Source: Modicisalibacter muralis
GTDB taxonomy: Bacteria; Pseudomonadota; Gammaproteobacteria; Pseudomonadales; Halomonadaceae
Assembly: GCF_900102945.1 (NCBI RefSeq)
Contig: NZ_FNGI01000007.1
Span: forward strand, 62,001 to 126,000
DNA: 64,000 bases
Reading direction: 5' to 3'
Shown here in pieces: positions 24,648-31,730 of the stretch. The stretch's first letter is position 1, and each line of letters starts with the position of its first letter. The notes under the pieces are model-generated. The model had not been told where the DNA came from and ran no database searches. It saw only the letters and a list, made by a program, of their open reading frames with translations. Made by a program: the position numbers and the translations under genes.

Positions 24648-24937
24648 GCCGGCACCTCCCCATTCACGCCCAGGCGTTCACGACGGAGTCGCGCCGCCTC
24701 GATCAGGTGCCCCTCACGGGTCGCCTCGGCACGTCGGGCCGCGAATCGGTCGAACGGCGTCGACAACGCAATCAGCGCCGCCATCGCCTGGTGATATTTC
24801 TCGCGGCACAGAACGGCGCGCTTGTCCCAGCCCCGGTTTTCGGCCTCCCCGACCTCCAGCGCCAACCGCGTGGTTTCTGTGATCAAGTCATCGCGCGCCC
24901 AAGCGCTGTAATCGGGAATATCGTGTGTGGTACTCAT
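24644..24937 (-). CDS. Small phage protein, unknown
   Basis: 97 residues from MSTTHDIPDYSAWARDDL, with AGGGGA before the ATG at 24937. Mostly helical (ITETTRLALEVGEAENRGWDKRAV, REKYHQAMAALIAL). The longer frame to 25033 has no ribosome site. No family. First gene after the Cro-like repressor. Confidence 0.55.
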   Translation of the reverse strand: MSTTHDIPDYSAWARDDLITETTRLALEVGEAENRGWDKRAVLCREKYHQAMAALIALSTPFDRFAARRAEATREGHLIEAARLRRERLGVNGEVPA

Positions 24938-25002
24938 GCGTTCCCCTGTTGTTTCGTTCCTACCTGGTATAAGGGTCAGTCCCGACAAAATGGGTAACCA
25001 AG

Positions 25003-25233
25003 TCAGCGGCGGCCTATCAGCCGGACATCCCATTCCTCCGCTTCCGCTCCTGACATCTCGAGCAGGCGCTTCGCGTAGTGCGTCTTCTCCTGAACCTCAG
25101 TCAATGGAAGACAGCCGGCTGCGATCCACTGCGAAACGGCCCCCGAGGAAACGCCTAGCTCTCGTGCTACCCGATTGGTGCCACCCGCGCGGCGAATGAG
25201 TTTTCTAAGGCTGAGCTCAGGCTGCTTGGTCAT
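25003..25233 (-). CDS. Cro-like repressor (YdaS-type HTH)
   Basis: 76 residues. HTH: LRKLIRRAGGTNRVARELGVSSGAVSQWIAAG at about 9-41, followed by a C-terminal LLEMSGAEAEEWDVR end. It is the first leftward gene, divergent from the CI-like gene across an operator region (25234-25378), the lambda cro arrangement. It should bind the two palindromic operators described separately and keep lytic transcription going. Confidence 0.82.
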   Translation of the reverse strand: MTKQPELSLRKLIRRAGGTNRVARELGVSSGAVSQWIAAGCLPLTEVQEKTHYAKRLLEMSGAEAEEWDVRLIGRR

Positions 25234-25283
25234 GGATGTAGCCGATGAATGGGTTCAGATGAATTCTATAATTCATTAAAGAG

Positions 25284-25299
25284 TTGAGCAATTACTTAG
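25284..25299. promoter_or_regulatory. Immunity operator 1
   Basis: TTGAGCAATTACTTAG, an imperfect palindrome matching operator 2 (TTAGCAATTACTCAA) when reversed: both read as TTGAG-AATT-CTTA type half-sites. It overlaps the -35 of the leftward promoter. Confidence 0.7.
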
Positions 25300-25346
25300 T
25301 GTTTTTGCACTATGGCAGGCAAGAGTTGATCTGTCTAGAATCGCGC

Positions 25347-25361
25347 TTAGCAATTACTCAA
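25347..25361. promoter_or_regulatory. Immunity operator 2
   Basis: TTAGCAATTACTCAA, the reverse-related partner of operator 1, about 60 bases away and 18 bases before the cI-like start; suited to repression or looping at the rightward promoter. Confidence 0.7.
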
Positions 25362-25378
25362 CCGGACAGGCGCCACCA

Positions 25379-25903
25379 ATGGGCAGCGAAGAATTCAGGG
25401 TTGCCAATAAGGAATGGGCAAAACGCGAGTTCCCCAAGCGACTACTGCGCTTGGCGATTGAGAAGCACGGGTATTCAGAGGATGACCATTACGGGGTCAA
25501 CAAGGACATCGCCGAACTGCTGGGGGTGTCACGCAGCGCTGTGACCCGCTGGATGGGAGGCGTAGTCCCCGGCATCGAAAATCTAATGGCGATAGCCGAC
25601 GCCTACGAGACAACTCCAGCGCACTTGGTGGGGAATGACGATGCTCCACCTGGACAATTCAGCCTTTCTGCCCTGGAAGAAAGTATCCCTCGACCCTTGC
25701 TCATCCATGTCCTGACCGTCATGTCAGAGCTACGCACCAACGCAACAAACCTCACAGACGCGTGGTTCGCTGAAGCGACTGTGCGGCTGCTTGAGTTGGT
25801 TAGCCAAAAGCCAGAAATGAGCCCTCAGGAAATCATGGGGCACGCCTATGAGCTGCTGAAGAAAGGGCCGGCAGGCGAAGAAAAAAACGGCAGCCAATCG
25901 TAA
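25379..25903 (+). CDS. CI-like repressor without peptidase domain
   Basis: 174 residues. HTH at about 40-85: NKDIAELLGVSRSAVTRWMGG, then ENLMAIADAYETTPAHLVG. The C-terminal half (LSALEESIPRPLLIHVLTVMSEL, then FAEATVRLLELVSQKPEM) is helical and contains no Ser-Lys S24 peptidase pattern, so RecA-stimulated self-cleavage is not expected. It is divergent from the cro-like gene and should be the immunity repressor. The start codon has only a weak GGACAGG site. Induction may depend on another protein; see the LexA-box small gene at 27710. Confidence 0.75.
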   Translation: MGSEEFRVANKEWAKREFPKRLLRLAIEKHGYSEDDHYGVNKDIAELLGVSRSAVTRWMGGVVPGIENLMAIADAYETTPAHLVGNDDAPPGQFSLSALEESIPRPLLIHVLTVMSELRTNATNLTDAWFAEATVRLLELVSQKPEMSPQEIMGHAYELLKKGPAGEEKNGSQS

Positions 25904-26001
25904 AACCGTAAAGCTGCAAAACCGCATCGGCGCACAGCAGCATTGATGCCCAAGCTGCACGACGAACACGCAGACAGCACAATAAAAACCAAGGGGAACG
26001 C

Positions 26002-26517
26002 ATGGCCGAGCAGATATTGCTGGAATACGCCCATGCCATGCAGGCGATAGCACAACCCAAGCAATGGGGCAGCCATCAACCTTTTGGCTATCTATGGAGG
26101 CGAGCGGCTGGCGGGCGAATACCCTGCCTATTCGAGATCAGCATTGCACTGGACGTAGAGGGGTACACCCGCAAAGGTTGGAGAGTACTCGTCTATTACC
26201 GTCGCTCGCCACGCGGCTTTCACCCCGATAATTTCGGCGCCAGCCTGTTTATCGACAATGCCCGCGTTCTCGCCTTTGACTCGGGTCGACCCAGCCGGCA
26301 TCGCAACACCGTGGGCCTGGGTGAGCCGTACTATCAGAAGCGCGTCGACCACCCGCACTGGCACCGCCCTACGCAAGAGGCCAGCCATGGCTATGTCGAG
26401 CCACTCGACCCAGCCCTGACTCAAGATCAGCTATGGCGGCTATTCCTAGAGCGTGCCAATATTGAAGGCGCCCCCGGCTTTCAACCACCACCCGGGGAGC
26501 AAGGTGAACTGCTATGA
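26002..26517 (+). CDS. Unknown 171-residue protein, first gene of a two-gene unit
   Basis: Has a good AAGGGGA ribosome site. Contains beta-rich, His/Trp/Arg-rich segments (RPSRHRNTVGLGEPYYQKRVDH, PHWHRPTQEASHGYVEPL), a pattern of a small basic enzyme-like or nucleic-acid-binding domain. The protein ends four bases inside the DUF1828/1829-like gene (ATGA overlap), so both are one unit. It follows the CI-like gene and is expected to be expressed in the lysogen. No known domain was recognised. Confidence 0.6.
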   Translation: MAEQILLEYAHAMQAIAQPKQWGSHQPFGYLWRRAAGGRIPCLFEISIALDVEGYTRKGWRVLVYYRRSPRGFHPDNFGASLFIDNARVLAFDSGRPSRHRNTVGLGEPYYQKRVDHPHWHRPTQEASHGYVEPLDPALTQDQLWRLFLERANIEGAPGFQPPPGEQGELL

Positions 26518-27260
26518 ACTGTGTCCAACTGCTACCTCACTACGATTGCCGCGCGCTGCGCGACGGTGTCTTCTTCATCGAGTCCCCATATACGCTAGGC
26601 TTCGATGGCGAGCAGCTAGGCGCATACGTCCAGACAATGCCGGATGGCAACGCATTGATCACCGACGATGGGCAGATACTGACCGCGGCCCTTAGCCATG
26701 GCATCAAGCTTCGCCCTAAATTGCTGCAACGCCTGACGGATAGCGTTCGCTCCATGGGAATCGAGATGGGCAGCGAAGGCGACTTTCTCGCCCACTGCTC
26801 CGCGAGTGCATTGCGTGACCGCCTGCCAGCCTTCTTTGAAGGTTGTCTTAGCGTCGGCCATGCGCTGAAGGATGCTTACCCGGTGCCGCCATCCGGCTTC
26901 GAGGATCGCCTGGGTGATGTATTGGAGCGTCGTTACGCCAAGCGCGTACAGCGCAGGTTCAGCGTTGTCGGCGCCAGCGGTCATCAGTACCAGTTTCCCT
27001 TCGCCCTGGATGCCGGCTCCCCTGGCCAGCGCCTCATTCATACGGTGTCGGGCAACACCCATAGCCTGCGGTGGAGCGCCGTCACCCAAGCGCTCGGTGC
27101 GCTGGTCGATGTCTCTCGACTTACGCCCAGCGCCTCGATGTTCGTGGTGATCGAAGGCGGCCCTCAGGATACGATCGACCAAGCCAAGGCCGCCCTGGTG
27201 GAGCAGGCGAACGTCATCGTCTATCACGACGAGCGATCACTCGACGCCTTGGGCACCTGA
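26514..27260 (+). CDS. DUF1828/DUF1829-like protein
   Basis: 248 residues. The N-terminal part (residues about 15-60: GVFFIESPYTLGFDGEQLGAYVQ and ALITDDGQILTAALSHGIKL) matches the DUF1828 pattern (target D-G-[x]-Y then ITDDG), and the C-terminal third (HTVSGNTHSLRWSAVTQALGALV, then VVIEGGPQDTIDQAKAALVEQANV) fits DUF1829. Members of these families sit in phage and defence islands with unknown function. The gene overlaps its partner by four bases and ends at a strong terminator. Function unknown; a lysogen-expressed superinfection-immunity or anti-phage role is an inference from place. Confidence 0.65.
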   Translation: MNCVQLLPHYDCRALRDGVFFIESPYTLGFDGEQLGAYVQTMPDGNALITDDGQILTAALSHGIKLRPKLLQRLTDSVRSMGIEMGSEGDFLAHCSASALRDRLPAFFEGCLSVGHALKDAYPVPPSGFEDRLGDVLERRYAKRVQRRFSVVGASGHQYQFPFALDAGSPGQRLIHTVSGNTHSLRWSAVTQALGALVDVSRLTPSASMFVVIEGGPQDTIDQAKAALVEQANVIVYHDERSLDALGT

Positions 27261-27285
27261 CACTGACGCTCTGTCGACCATCACC

Positions 27286-27310
27286 AACCCGCCTTCGTGG
27301 CGGGTTTTTT
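27286..27310 (+). terminator. Terminator of the cI-DUF1828/1829 operon
   Basis: AACCCGCC, loop TTCGT, GGCGGG, then TTTTTT on the plus strand. A strong Rho-independent hairpin ending the lysogenic operon. Confidence 0.88.
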
Positions 27311-27670
27311 GTGTCCAGCCACTGGCCAAATTCCTTGCTGTCACCATCGCCCCTATCTCTCTACGGTGCCTATCACGAAAATCGCAAACAGCAAGTCACG
27401 CCCAGCTAACGAGCGCTGCCTTGCTGATTTGTCGATTTGTGGAAAATAGGAAGGGCCGGCGCTCGAAAGGGCCAAATTGGGCACTTCGGCGGCCTTGCAT
27501 CTTTCAAAAAGTATGGAGAATAGAAGTAGATGATGCGCCGGGTGTGGCGCGGCAGAATTGAGCGGAGAAATACCCCAATTCGCGCACGCTTTTTAAGCGG
27601 TTGCCGGTAGCGCGAATTCATTACACTGGCTGAGCCCCTGAGGGGTGGCCAAATCATCCTTACCAATTTA
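27311..27670. other. Non-coding region before the LexA-controlled gene
   Basis: 360 bases with no supported gene. A minus-strand frame of 86 codons (27406-27666) has no ribosome site or family and is judged a shadow. A few short palindromes (CGCCGGGTGTGGCGCGGC near 27540) occur. Confidence 0.4.
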
Positions 27671-27686
27671 CTGTATACTTATACAG
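27671..27686. promoter_or_regulatory. LexA (SOS) box
   Basis: CTGTATACTTATACAG, a perfect CTGT-N8-ACAG palindrome of the gammaproteobacterial SOS type, with adjacent -10-like TATACT inside it (27674-27679). It lies 24 bases before the start of a 48-residue ORF. No other LexA-type site was noticed in the window. Confidence 0.85.
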
Positions 27687-27709
27687 GCGATGGCCATGGG
27701 GCAAACAAA

Positions 27710-27856
27710 ATGAACACTGAGCAAGACCGCTACACGCAGGAAACCCAAGACATTGCACGCTTGCGTGACCTTGAGAGCCAGGACGCCAATCTCACCTCAA
27801 TTTTGGCAGAAATAGTCACCAAGGCGGCACTCCGCCTGGAAGGCAAAAACAAGTAA
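27710..27856 (+). CDS. SOS-controlled small charged protein (candidate antirepressor)
   Basis: 48 residues, MNTEQDRYTQETQDIARLRDL, then ESQDANLTSILAEIVTKAAL; amphipathic helix with acidic and polar surface, no membrane segment. It is followed by a strong terminator, so it is a single-gene SOS unit. Since the CI-like repressor lacks a peptidase domain, a LexA-driven small antirepressor, as in coliphage 186 (Tum) and Gifsy phages (Ant), would explain SOS induction. No homolog was recognised; ribosome site is poor (GGGGCAAACAAA). Confidence 0.6.
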   Translation: MNTEQDRYTQETQDIARLRDLESQDANLTSILAEIVTKAALRLEGKNK

Positions 27857-27900
27857 TAACCACTCAGCGCCTGCCAAAAAAGAAATAAATACTTACTTAC

Positions 27901-27932
27901 AGCCAAGCAGAATTCTCTGCTTGGCTTTTTTG
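27901..27932 (+). terminator. Terminator of the SOS small gene
   Basis: AGCCAAGCAG, loop AATTCT, CTGCTTGGCT followed by TTTTTTG. A perfect ten-base stem on the plus strand. Confidence 0.9.
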
Positions 27933-27956
27933 TTGCGCAATTCTATTGACAGAGTT

Positions 27957-27982
27957 GATTGCTTAGGCAACACTAAGCACAA
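27957..27982. promoter_or_regulatory. Palindromic operator upstream of the LuxR-type HTH gene
   Basis: TTGCTTAG-GCAACA-CTAAGCA, with perfect GCTTAG/CTAAGC arms and similarity to immunity operator 2 (GCTTAG-CAA-ACT). It may bind CI/Cro and control the rightward early operon, or be the site of the HTH gene itself. Confidence 0.55.
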
Positions 27983-28003
27983 CAGTTGAATGGAACAAGC
28001 AAC

Positions 28004-28309
28004 ATGAAGCCAATCACCCAACGACAAGCAATGCTCACCGCACTCGCAGCCCGCGGCATGGGATGCAAAGAGATCGCTGGTGAGGTTGGCATCGCCGTCA
28101 ACACTGTTCGCGCCACTCTCCAGCAGGCGCGCGAAAGAACCAACAGCAAGAGCATCACACACCTGGTCGCCAAGGCGCTGTCTCGCGGCTGGATCACACC
28201 GCTCTGCCTCGCGCTGGCGCTCTCGATGGTGATGGACACCGGCACCGACAAGTTGCGCGTCACGGCGCGGGTTCGTCTCACACGCACAACGACACGGCTC
28301 GAAGCCTGA
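28004..28309 (+). CDS. LuxR-type HTH (GerE) regulator
   Basis: 101 residues from MKPITQRQAMLTAL (28004); an in-frame TTG at 27986 is possible but ATG is preferred. The HTH has the pattern ITQRQ, then GMGCKEIAGEVGIAVNTVRATLQQARERT, and SKSITHLVAKALSRGWI, which is the GerE DNA-binding domain. The rest is a hydrophobic/basic tail. It is the first gene of the rightward arm after the SOS gene and is controlled by the palindrome upstream. Likely an early transcription activator or repressor. Confidence 0.75.
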   Translation: MKPITQRQAMLTALAARGMGCKEIAGEVGIAVNTVRATLQQARERTNSKSITHLVAKALSRGWITPLCLALALSMVMDTGTDKLRVTARVRLTRTTTRLEA

Positions 28310-28339
28310 GCCAACCAGGGGAAGGAAAGGGGAACGCTA

Positions 28340-28558
28340 ATGGCAACGAACGTCACCACCGTAGAAGAAGGCCTGCACGCCGCCGGCGAGCAGATGCAAC
28401 AACAGCGGATGGCCCTGCTGGCGCGCAACGCACTCGGCAGGAGTGGCGAGCTGGTCATTGTCACGACCATCCGAGCGGCCAAGCAAGGCGCGGTCGTCGC
28501 AATGGAAGCGCGTCATTGCGAGGTCACCAAGTTCCGCACCTTTATCCGGCTCAAGTGA
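28340..28558 (+). CDS. Small phage protein, unknown
   Basis: 72 residues from MATNVTTVEEGLHAAGEQM with GGGGAACGCTA upstream. Central beta pattern VIVTTIRAAKQGAVVAM and ending FRTFIRLK. No family. Confidence 0.6.
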   Translation: MATNVTTVEEGLHAAGEQMQQQRMALLARNALGRSGELVIVTTIRAAKQGAVVAMEARHCEVTKFRTFIRLK

Positions 28559-28565
28559 GGCTGCC

Positions 28566-28883
28566 ATGACCACCCAAAAACGCCTCACTAGCGCCCAACG
28601 CTTCGCGATTTTTCAGATTGTTGACCGCGCCATCGACGTGACCCAACAGGGCGAATGGCATGCCAGCGCCGAGTACGCCGGCGCCAGCAATCTCGTCCAA
28701 GTCACCATCCGCCGGGCTGGTGGCAAGATAACCGACCCAGAGGGTCAGGTCGTAAACGCCTTTCTCGCTCGGTTGGGCAACGAGAGCGATGACGACAACA
28801 ACAACAACCGCATCAATGCCGAACTCGGCGGCCTGCTGGATCACCTCAACGGGCTGTTGAATAAATCGGGAGCCACGTCATGA
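28566..28883 (+). CDS. Small phage protein, unknown
   Basis: 105 residues starting MTTQKRLTSAQRFA. Likely helical with an Asp/Asn-rich low-complexity insert (NESDDDNNNNRINAE) near residue 75 and beta-like HASAEYAGASNLVQVTIRR. Start is directly after the previous stop (7-base gap), within one operon. Confidence 0.6.
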   Translation: MTTQKRLTSAQRFAIFQIVDRAIDVTQQGEWHASAEYAGASNLVQVTIRRAGGKITDPEGQVVNAFLARLGNESDDDNNNNRINAELGGLLDHLNGLLNKSGATS

Positions 28884-29035
28884 ATCGTCTCACCGAAATC
28901 GACACCCCGTACGGCCGCAAGCGGCTGCATTACGCCACGCCGCTAATCGCTCTGCGTCAGATCGCCAAACGTAACCATTGGCATCTCGCCGTTCGCAGAG
29001 GACGCCTGATCATGGAGGGCTACCAGCATGCGTAA
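28880..29035 (+). CDS. Small basic phage protein, unknown
   Basis: 51 residues, MNRLTEIDTPYGRKRLHYAT; basic and His-rich. Overlaps the preceding gene by ATGA and the following gene by eight bases. No family. Confidence 0.55.
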   Translation: MNRLTEIDTPYGRKRLHYATPLIALRQIAKRNHWHLAVRRGRLIMEGYQHA

Positions 29036-29228
29036 GCAACTGATCGAGATTGGCCGGGGCTGCGCGTACTTCTTCGGCGGCGCCGAGACCGAGACCGTCT
29101 ATCCGAAGGGCAAAACCTCCGACTACCTGGCCGAGCGGGCCAAGCGTCGGCAGAAGCGCCACGAAGCCCGCCGCTGGCGCTGGGATCGTCACGGGCTGAC
29201 GCCGGCACTGGAAATTCACACCGCCTGA
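29028..29228 (+). CDS. Small basic phage protein, unknown
   Basis: 66 residues, MRKQLIEIGRGCAYFFGG, then a highly basic ERAKRRQKRHEARRWRWDRH helix that could bind nucleic acid. Overlaps the previous gene by eight bases. No family. Confidence 0.55.
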   Translation: MRKQLIEIGRGCAYFFGGAETETVYPKGKTSDYLAERAKRRQKRHEARRWRWDRHGLTPALEIHTA

Positions 29229-29302
29229 CCCGCAGCCGCCAGCGTTATGGCGGCCTGTATCCGAGAGCGCCTACCGGGCGCTGCCAGATGCAGTAGCAAC
29301 AC

Positions 29303-29313
29303 GCTCTTTAACA
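29303..29313 (+). promoter_or_regulatory. boxA-like antitermination element
   Basis: GCTCTTTAACA matches the boxA consensus (TGCTCTTTAACA). boxA binds NusB/NusE and modifies transcription. No convincing boxB hairpin of the lambda type was found downstream. Confidence 0.5.
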
Positions 29314-29480
29314 ACTCGGACCCCACGCGGCGCCAGCAGCGCGTTATCTGCTGGCCATCGGAGAGGGCTCTGGTAAAGCACGCTCGCGGCGGCGACGTTA
29401 GGCAGACTTCGCGCTGCAAAATTCGCATCCAGAGTCCTCCCCGATGCGTGATGGCGCATCACTGTATTTCCCTGCGTATT

Positions 29481-29504
29481 GCCCGGCTCCGGCCGGGCCT
29501 TTTT
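29481..29504 (+). terminator. Rho-independent terminator downstream of boxA
   Basis: GCCCGGC-TCC-GGCCGGGC hairpin followed by CTTTTTCC on the plus strand. Confidence 0.65.
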
Positions 29505-29583
29505 CCGCGATGTCATCGGCATGGCCACGGTTCGCGGTCATCCCGATGCCATTCCGGCATCACAAGGCAAACCCTGCGTACCT

Positions 29584-29607
29584 CCCTGCCTTCGGGCAGG
29601 CCTTTTT
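29584..29607 (+). terminator. Second Rho-independent terminator downstream of boxA
   Basis: CCTGCC-TTCG-GGCAGG hairpin followed by CCTTTTTA, 80 bases after the first. Two in tandem before a gene with a strong ribosome site. Confidence 0.65.
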
Positions 29608-29642
29608 ATCCCAACAGCCCGCGCGACGGGCAGGAGGCAATC

Positions 29643-29956
29643 ATGGCTTTTCGTGTTTACGGCATGACCGAACACCACGCGCTCCGCTCGGCGCGCCGCA
29701 CTACCCCCCCCCCCAGCTCGATGAGACACCCGGCGAGCATGAAGAGCGGGTGAAGACGAAGATGGAAAAGATCATGAAGCGCGCCAACGTCGTGCCGATC
29801 TCCGCCGTCTTCGACGCCCCCCAGTTCGCCCGAGAATTCATAACCCTAGCCCAGCGCACCGGCCGATGCCGCAGCCTGCATATCCGGCGACCGGTAGAGG
29901 TCGATGTGGTCGTGAGGGGCAAACCCAAGAAGAAAACCGAATGGCAGGAGTACTGA
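29643..29956 (+). pseudogene. Small gene broken (or frameshifted) at an 11-C tract
   Basis: ATG at 29643 has a strong AGGAGG site (GGGCAGGAGGCAATC). The frame runs MAFRVYGMTEHHALRSARRTT and hits a homopolymer of 11 C at 29704-29714, after which the annotated frame stops early (29750-29752), while the frame one base back continues PQLDETPGEHEERV, MKRANVVPISAVFDAPQ, FITLAQRTGRC up to 29956. Together they give about 104 residues. The cause may be a natural slip, programmed frameshifting, phase variation or a sequencing error. An internal ATG at 29762 or 29774 could alone start the second part. Confidence 0.5.
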
Positions 29957-29982
29957 CAATTACTAATCCACAAGGAACCACC

Positions 29983-30282
29983 ATGCCAGCCGACTCTCTC
30001 GACCTTTCGTTTCTATCCGAAGAGAGCGAACCCGTCACCGGCGGTGACGATCTCGCTCGCCTGATCCTCAAGGCACAGGAACACCACCAGCGGGCAGTCG
30101 ACCAGTTGCAGTTGGTCGTTAGCCAGACCGACGCGGGCATCAAGCTGGGCGAAGGCGACGACGCCATCGTCTTCGAGAAAGACAGCGACAGGTGCAAGGG
30201 CTTCCGCGTCGGGGTGCAGATCGCGCTGCATATCATCGGGGAGTTCCCGATCACCATCATCGAGAACGAGGAGATCGACTGA
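29983..30282 (+). CDS. Small acidic phage protein, unknown
   Basis: 99 residues from MPADSLDLSFLSEES with AAGGA upstream (CACAAGGAACCACC). Acidic, Gln-rich helix LARLILKAQEHHQRAVDQL, and VGVQIALHIIGEFPITIIENEE end. It directly precedes rdgC, with only one base between stop and start, so they are coupled. No family. Confidence 0.55.
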   Translation: MPADSLDLSFLSEESEPVTGGDDLARLILKAQEHHQRAVDQLQLVVSQTDAGIKLGEGDDAIVFEKDSDRCKGFRVGVQIALHIIGEFPITIIENEEID

Positions 30283-30283
30283 T

Positions 30284-31216
30284 ATGTGGTTCAAGCACCT
30301 TCACCTCTACCGCCTGCACGACGCGCCAGCCATTTCCATCTCCGGTCTTGAGGAGCATCTGGAAGCCCAGGCATTCCGCCCACTGGGTGGCGTCGAAGCC
30401 AAGCGCATCGGCTGGGCCGCGCCAGCCGGGCGCAACAGCCAAAAACTCATCCATCAGATCAACGGCCACCGGCTGCTGACCGCCCTGCACCAAGAACGCA
30501 TCTTGCCCGCATCGGTGGTGCGTGAAGAAGTCGAAGCCCGCGCTGACCGTATTGAGTACAGCGAAGGCCGGCCATTGCATCGCCGCGAAAAGCAGGCACT
30601 CAAGGAGCAGGTTTATGAAGAATTCCTGCCCCGCGCCTTCGTACGCTCATGGCGTTTCGATGTGTGGTGGGACACCACGCGCAACCTGATCGTCGTCAAT
30701 GCCTCGAGCCGGACCGCTGCCGAGAGCGTGCTCGACCTACTGCGCCAGACGCTGGGCTCGCTCAAGGTCACGCCACTGGCCACCAAGACGACGCCGACCC
30801 GGGCCATGACCGAGTGGCTGAGCAATCCGGAGTCGCGCCCGGCCTGGCTGGAAGTCGGCGACCAAGTCGAGCTCAAGGCCACAAGCGGCGACGAGAGTGT
30901 CGTGCGCGGCCGTCAGGTCGATCTCGGTGGCGACGACATCGCCGGCTGCATGAGCGCCGGCCGGCAAGCCACTCGCCTGGCGATCACCGTAGACGAACAG
31001 GTATCCCTGGTGCTTCACGACGACCTATCGCTCAAGTCCATCCACTTCGCCAATGCGCTGCTGGATGAAGCCAGCCAGACGGATGACGGCGACGGCCCGG
31101 TGTTGCGGCTGGAAACCGACTTCGCGCTGATGGCCGGCGCGCTGGCAGGCGTCATCGAGCATCTGGTCGACGGGCTGGGTGGCGAGGCTACACCAGCGGC
31201 GCCAACCATCACTTAA
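30284..31216 (+). CDS. rdgC: Recombination-associated protein RdgC
   Basis: 310 residues. Typical N-terminus MWFKHLHLYRLHDAP, and the conserved HRLLTALHQERILPASVVREEVEARADRIE, then AFVRSWRFDVWWDTTRNLIVVNASS. RdgC forms a DNA ring that inhibits RecA and modulates recombination; many phages carry a copy. A second copy is likely in the host chromosome. The last eight bases overlap the opposite-strand membrane-protein gene. Confidence 0.95.
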   Translation: MWFKHLHLYRLHDAPAISISGLEEHLEAQAFRPLGGVEAKRIGWAAPAGRNSQKLIHQINGHRLLTALHQERILPASVVREEVEARADRIEYSEGRPLHRREKQALKEQVYEEFLPRAFVRSWRFDVWWDTTRNLIVVNASSRTAAESVLDLLRQTLGSLKVTPLATKTTPTRAMTEWLSNPESRPAWLEVGDQVELKATSGDESVVRGRQVDLGGDDIAGCMSAGRQATRLAITVDEQVSLVLHDDLSLKSIHFANALLDEASQTDDGDGPVLRLETDFALMAGALAGVIEHLVDGLGGEATPAAPTIT

Positions 31217-31712
31217 CCGAGGCGGCTTTCTCATCACGCGGCGGCACGTCGCAGGGATGGCCACCACTCACCAGCGCTACGAGCTTAGTGAAACGTGAAA
31301 GCGGCCTGCACTCGTCTTCCTGCCCTCTCATGTAACAGGCCTTGTTGAAGGCAATGGTCTCGATCGAAGCCAGTGGGCGATTATCCTGCTCATGGATGCG
31401 CTCGTACTGCTCTGCCAGCACATCATCCGTTAAATCACTCATGCGTCCTTTCAGGCTGTCATAGCGCAGCTTCTGCGCCCTGGCGGCGCCAGCTGCCTCG
31501 CCGAAGCGGCAGACGAACTGCAAGGCCGCGATGGCGGCCACGGCCAGCCCAAGCCAGAAGGTGCTGGCCATGGAGCCGAACACCGCCGACCCAAGCAGGA
31601 TCAGCAGGAAGGTACAGAGCCGGTCAGCCCGGGCGTTCAAGGTCTCCGTCAGCTTCTCGACGTTCAGCGAGTTGTAAACGGCAAACTCTTGGTCGTTACG
31701 TTCCGGGCTCAT
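31209..31712 (-). CDS. Two-helix membrane protein, SLATT-like, in reversed orientation
   Basis: 167 residues. Two adjacent transmembrane helices (TFLLILLGSAVFGSMAS, and WLGLAVAAIAALQFVCRF) at about 35-70, followed by coiled regions (AQKLRYDSLKGRMSDL, AEQYERIHEQDN). The layout (N-terminal short helix, two TMs, coiled coil) resembles SLATT effectors that partner defence or bacteriocin systems; the family match is only by shape. It is the only minus-strand pair in the rightward arm, so it has its own promoter and is a moron. It is downstream of a 41-residue proline-rich gene. Confidence 0.55.
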   Translation of the reverse strand: MSPERNDQEFAVYNSLNVEKLTETLNARADRLCTFLLILLGSAVFGSMASTFWLGLAVAAIAALQFVCRFGEAAGAARAQKLRYDSLKGRMSDLTDDVLAEQYERIHEQDNRPLASIETIAFNKACYMRGQEDECRPLSRFTKLVALVSGGHPCDVPPRDEKAASVK

Positions 31713-31730
31713 GGTTGCGATTCCTTGAAG

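Larger units (their letters stand above)
25234..25378. promoter_or_regulatory. Divergent immunity promoter region
   Basis: 145 bases between cro- and cI-like genes. Leftward promoter candidate: TTGCTC at 25284-25289 and TATAGA near 25265-25270 on the minus strand, with operator 1 over the -35. Two related palindromic operators are listed separately. No other gene. Confidence 0.6.
29229..29642. other. Non-coding regulatory stretch with boxA and two terminators
   Basis: 414 bases without a convincing gene. A boxA-like GCTCTTTAACA at 29303-29313, as in rRNA and lambda nut leaders, is followed by two Rho-independent terminators at 29481-29504 and 29584-29607. A read-through (antitermination) leader or small RNA is possible. 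Confidence 0.5.

Noticed and set aside
27406-27666. 86-codon minus-strand frame in the gap after the DUF1828/1829 gene
   Set aside because: No ribosome site, no family, ends in a promoter-bearing region; likely by chance.
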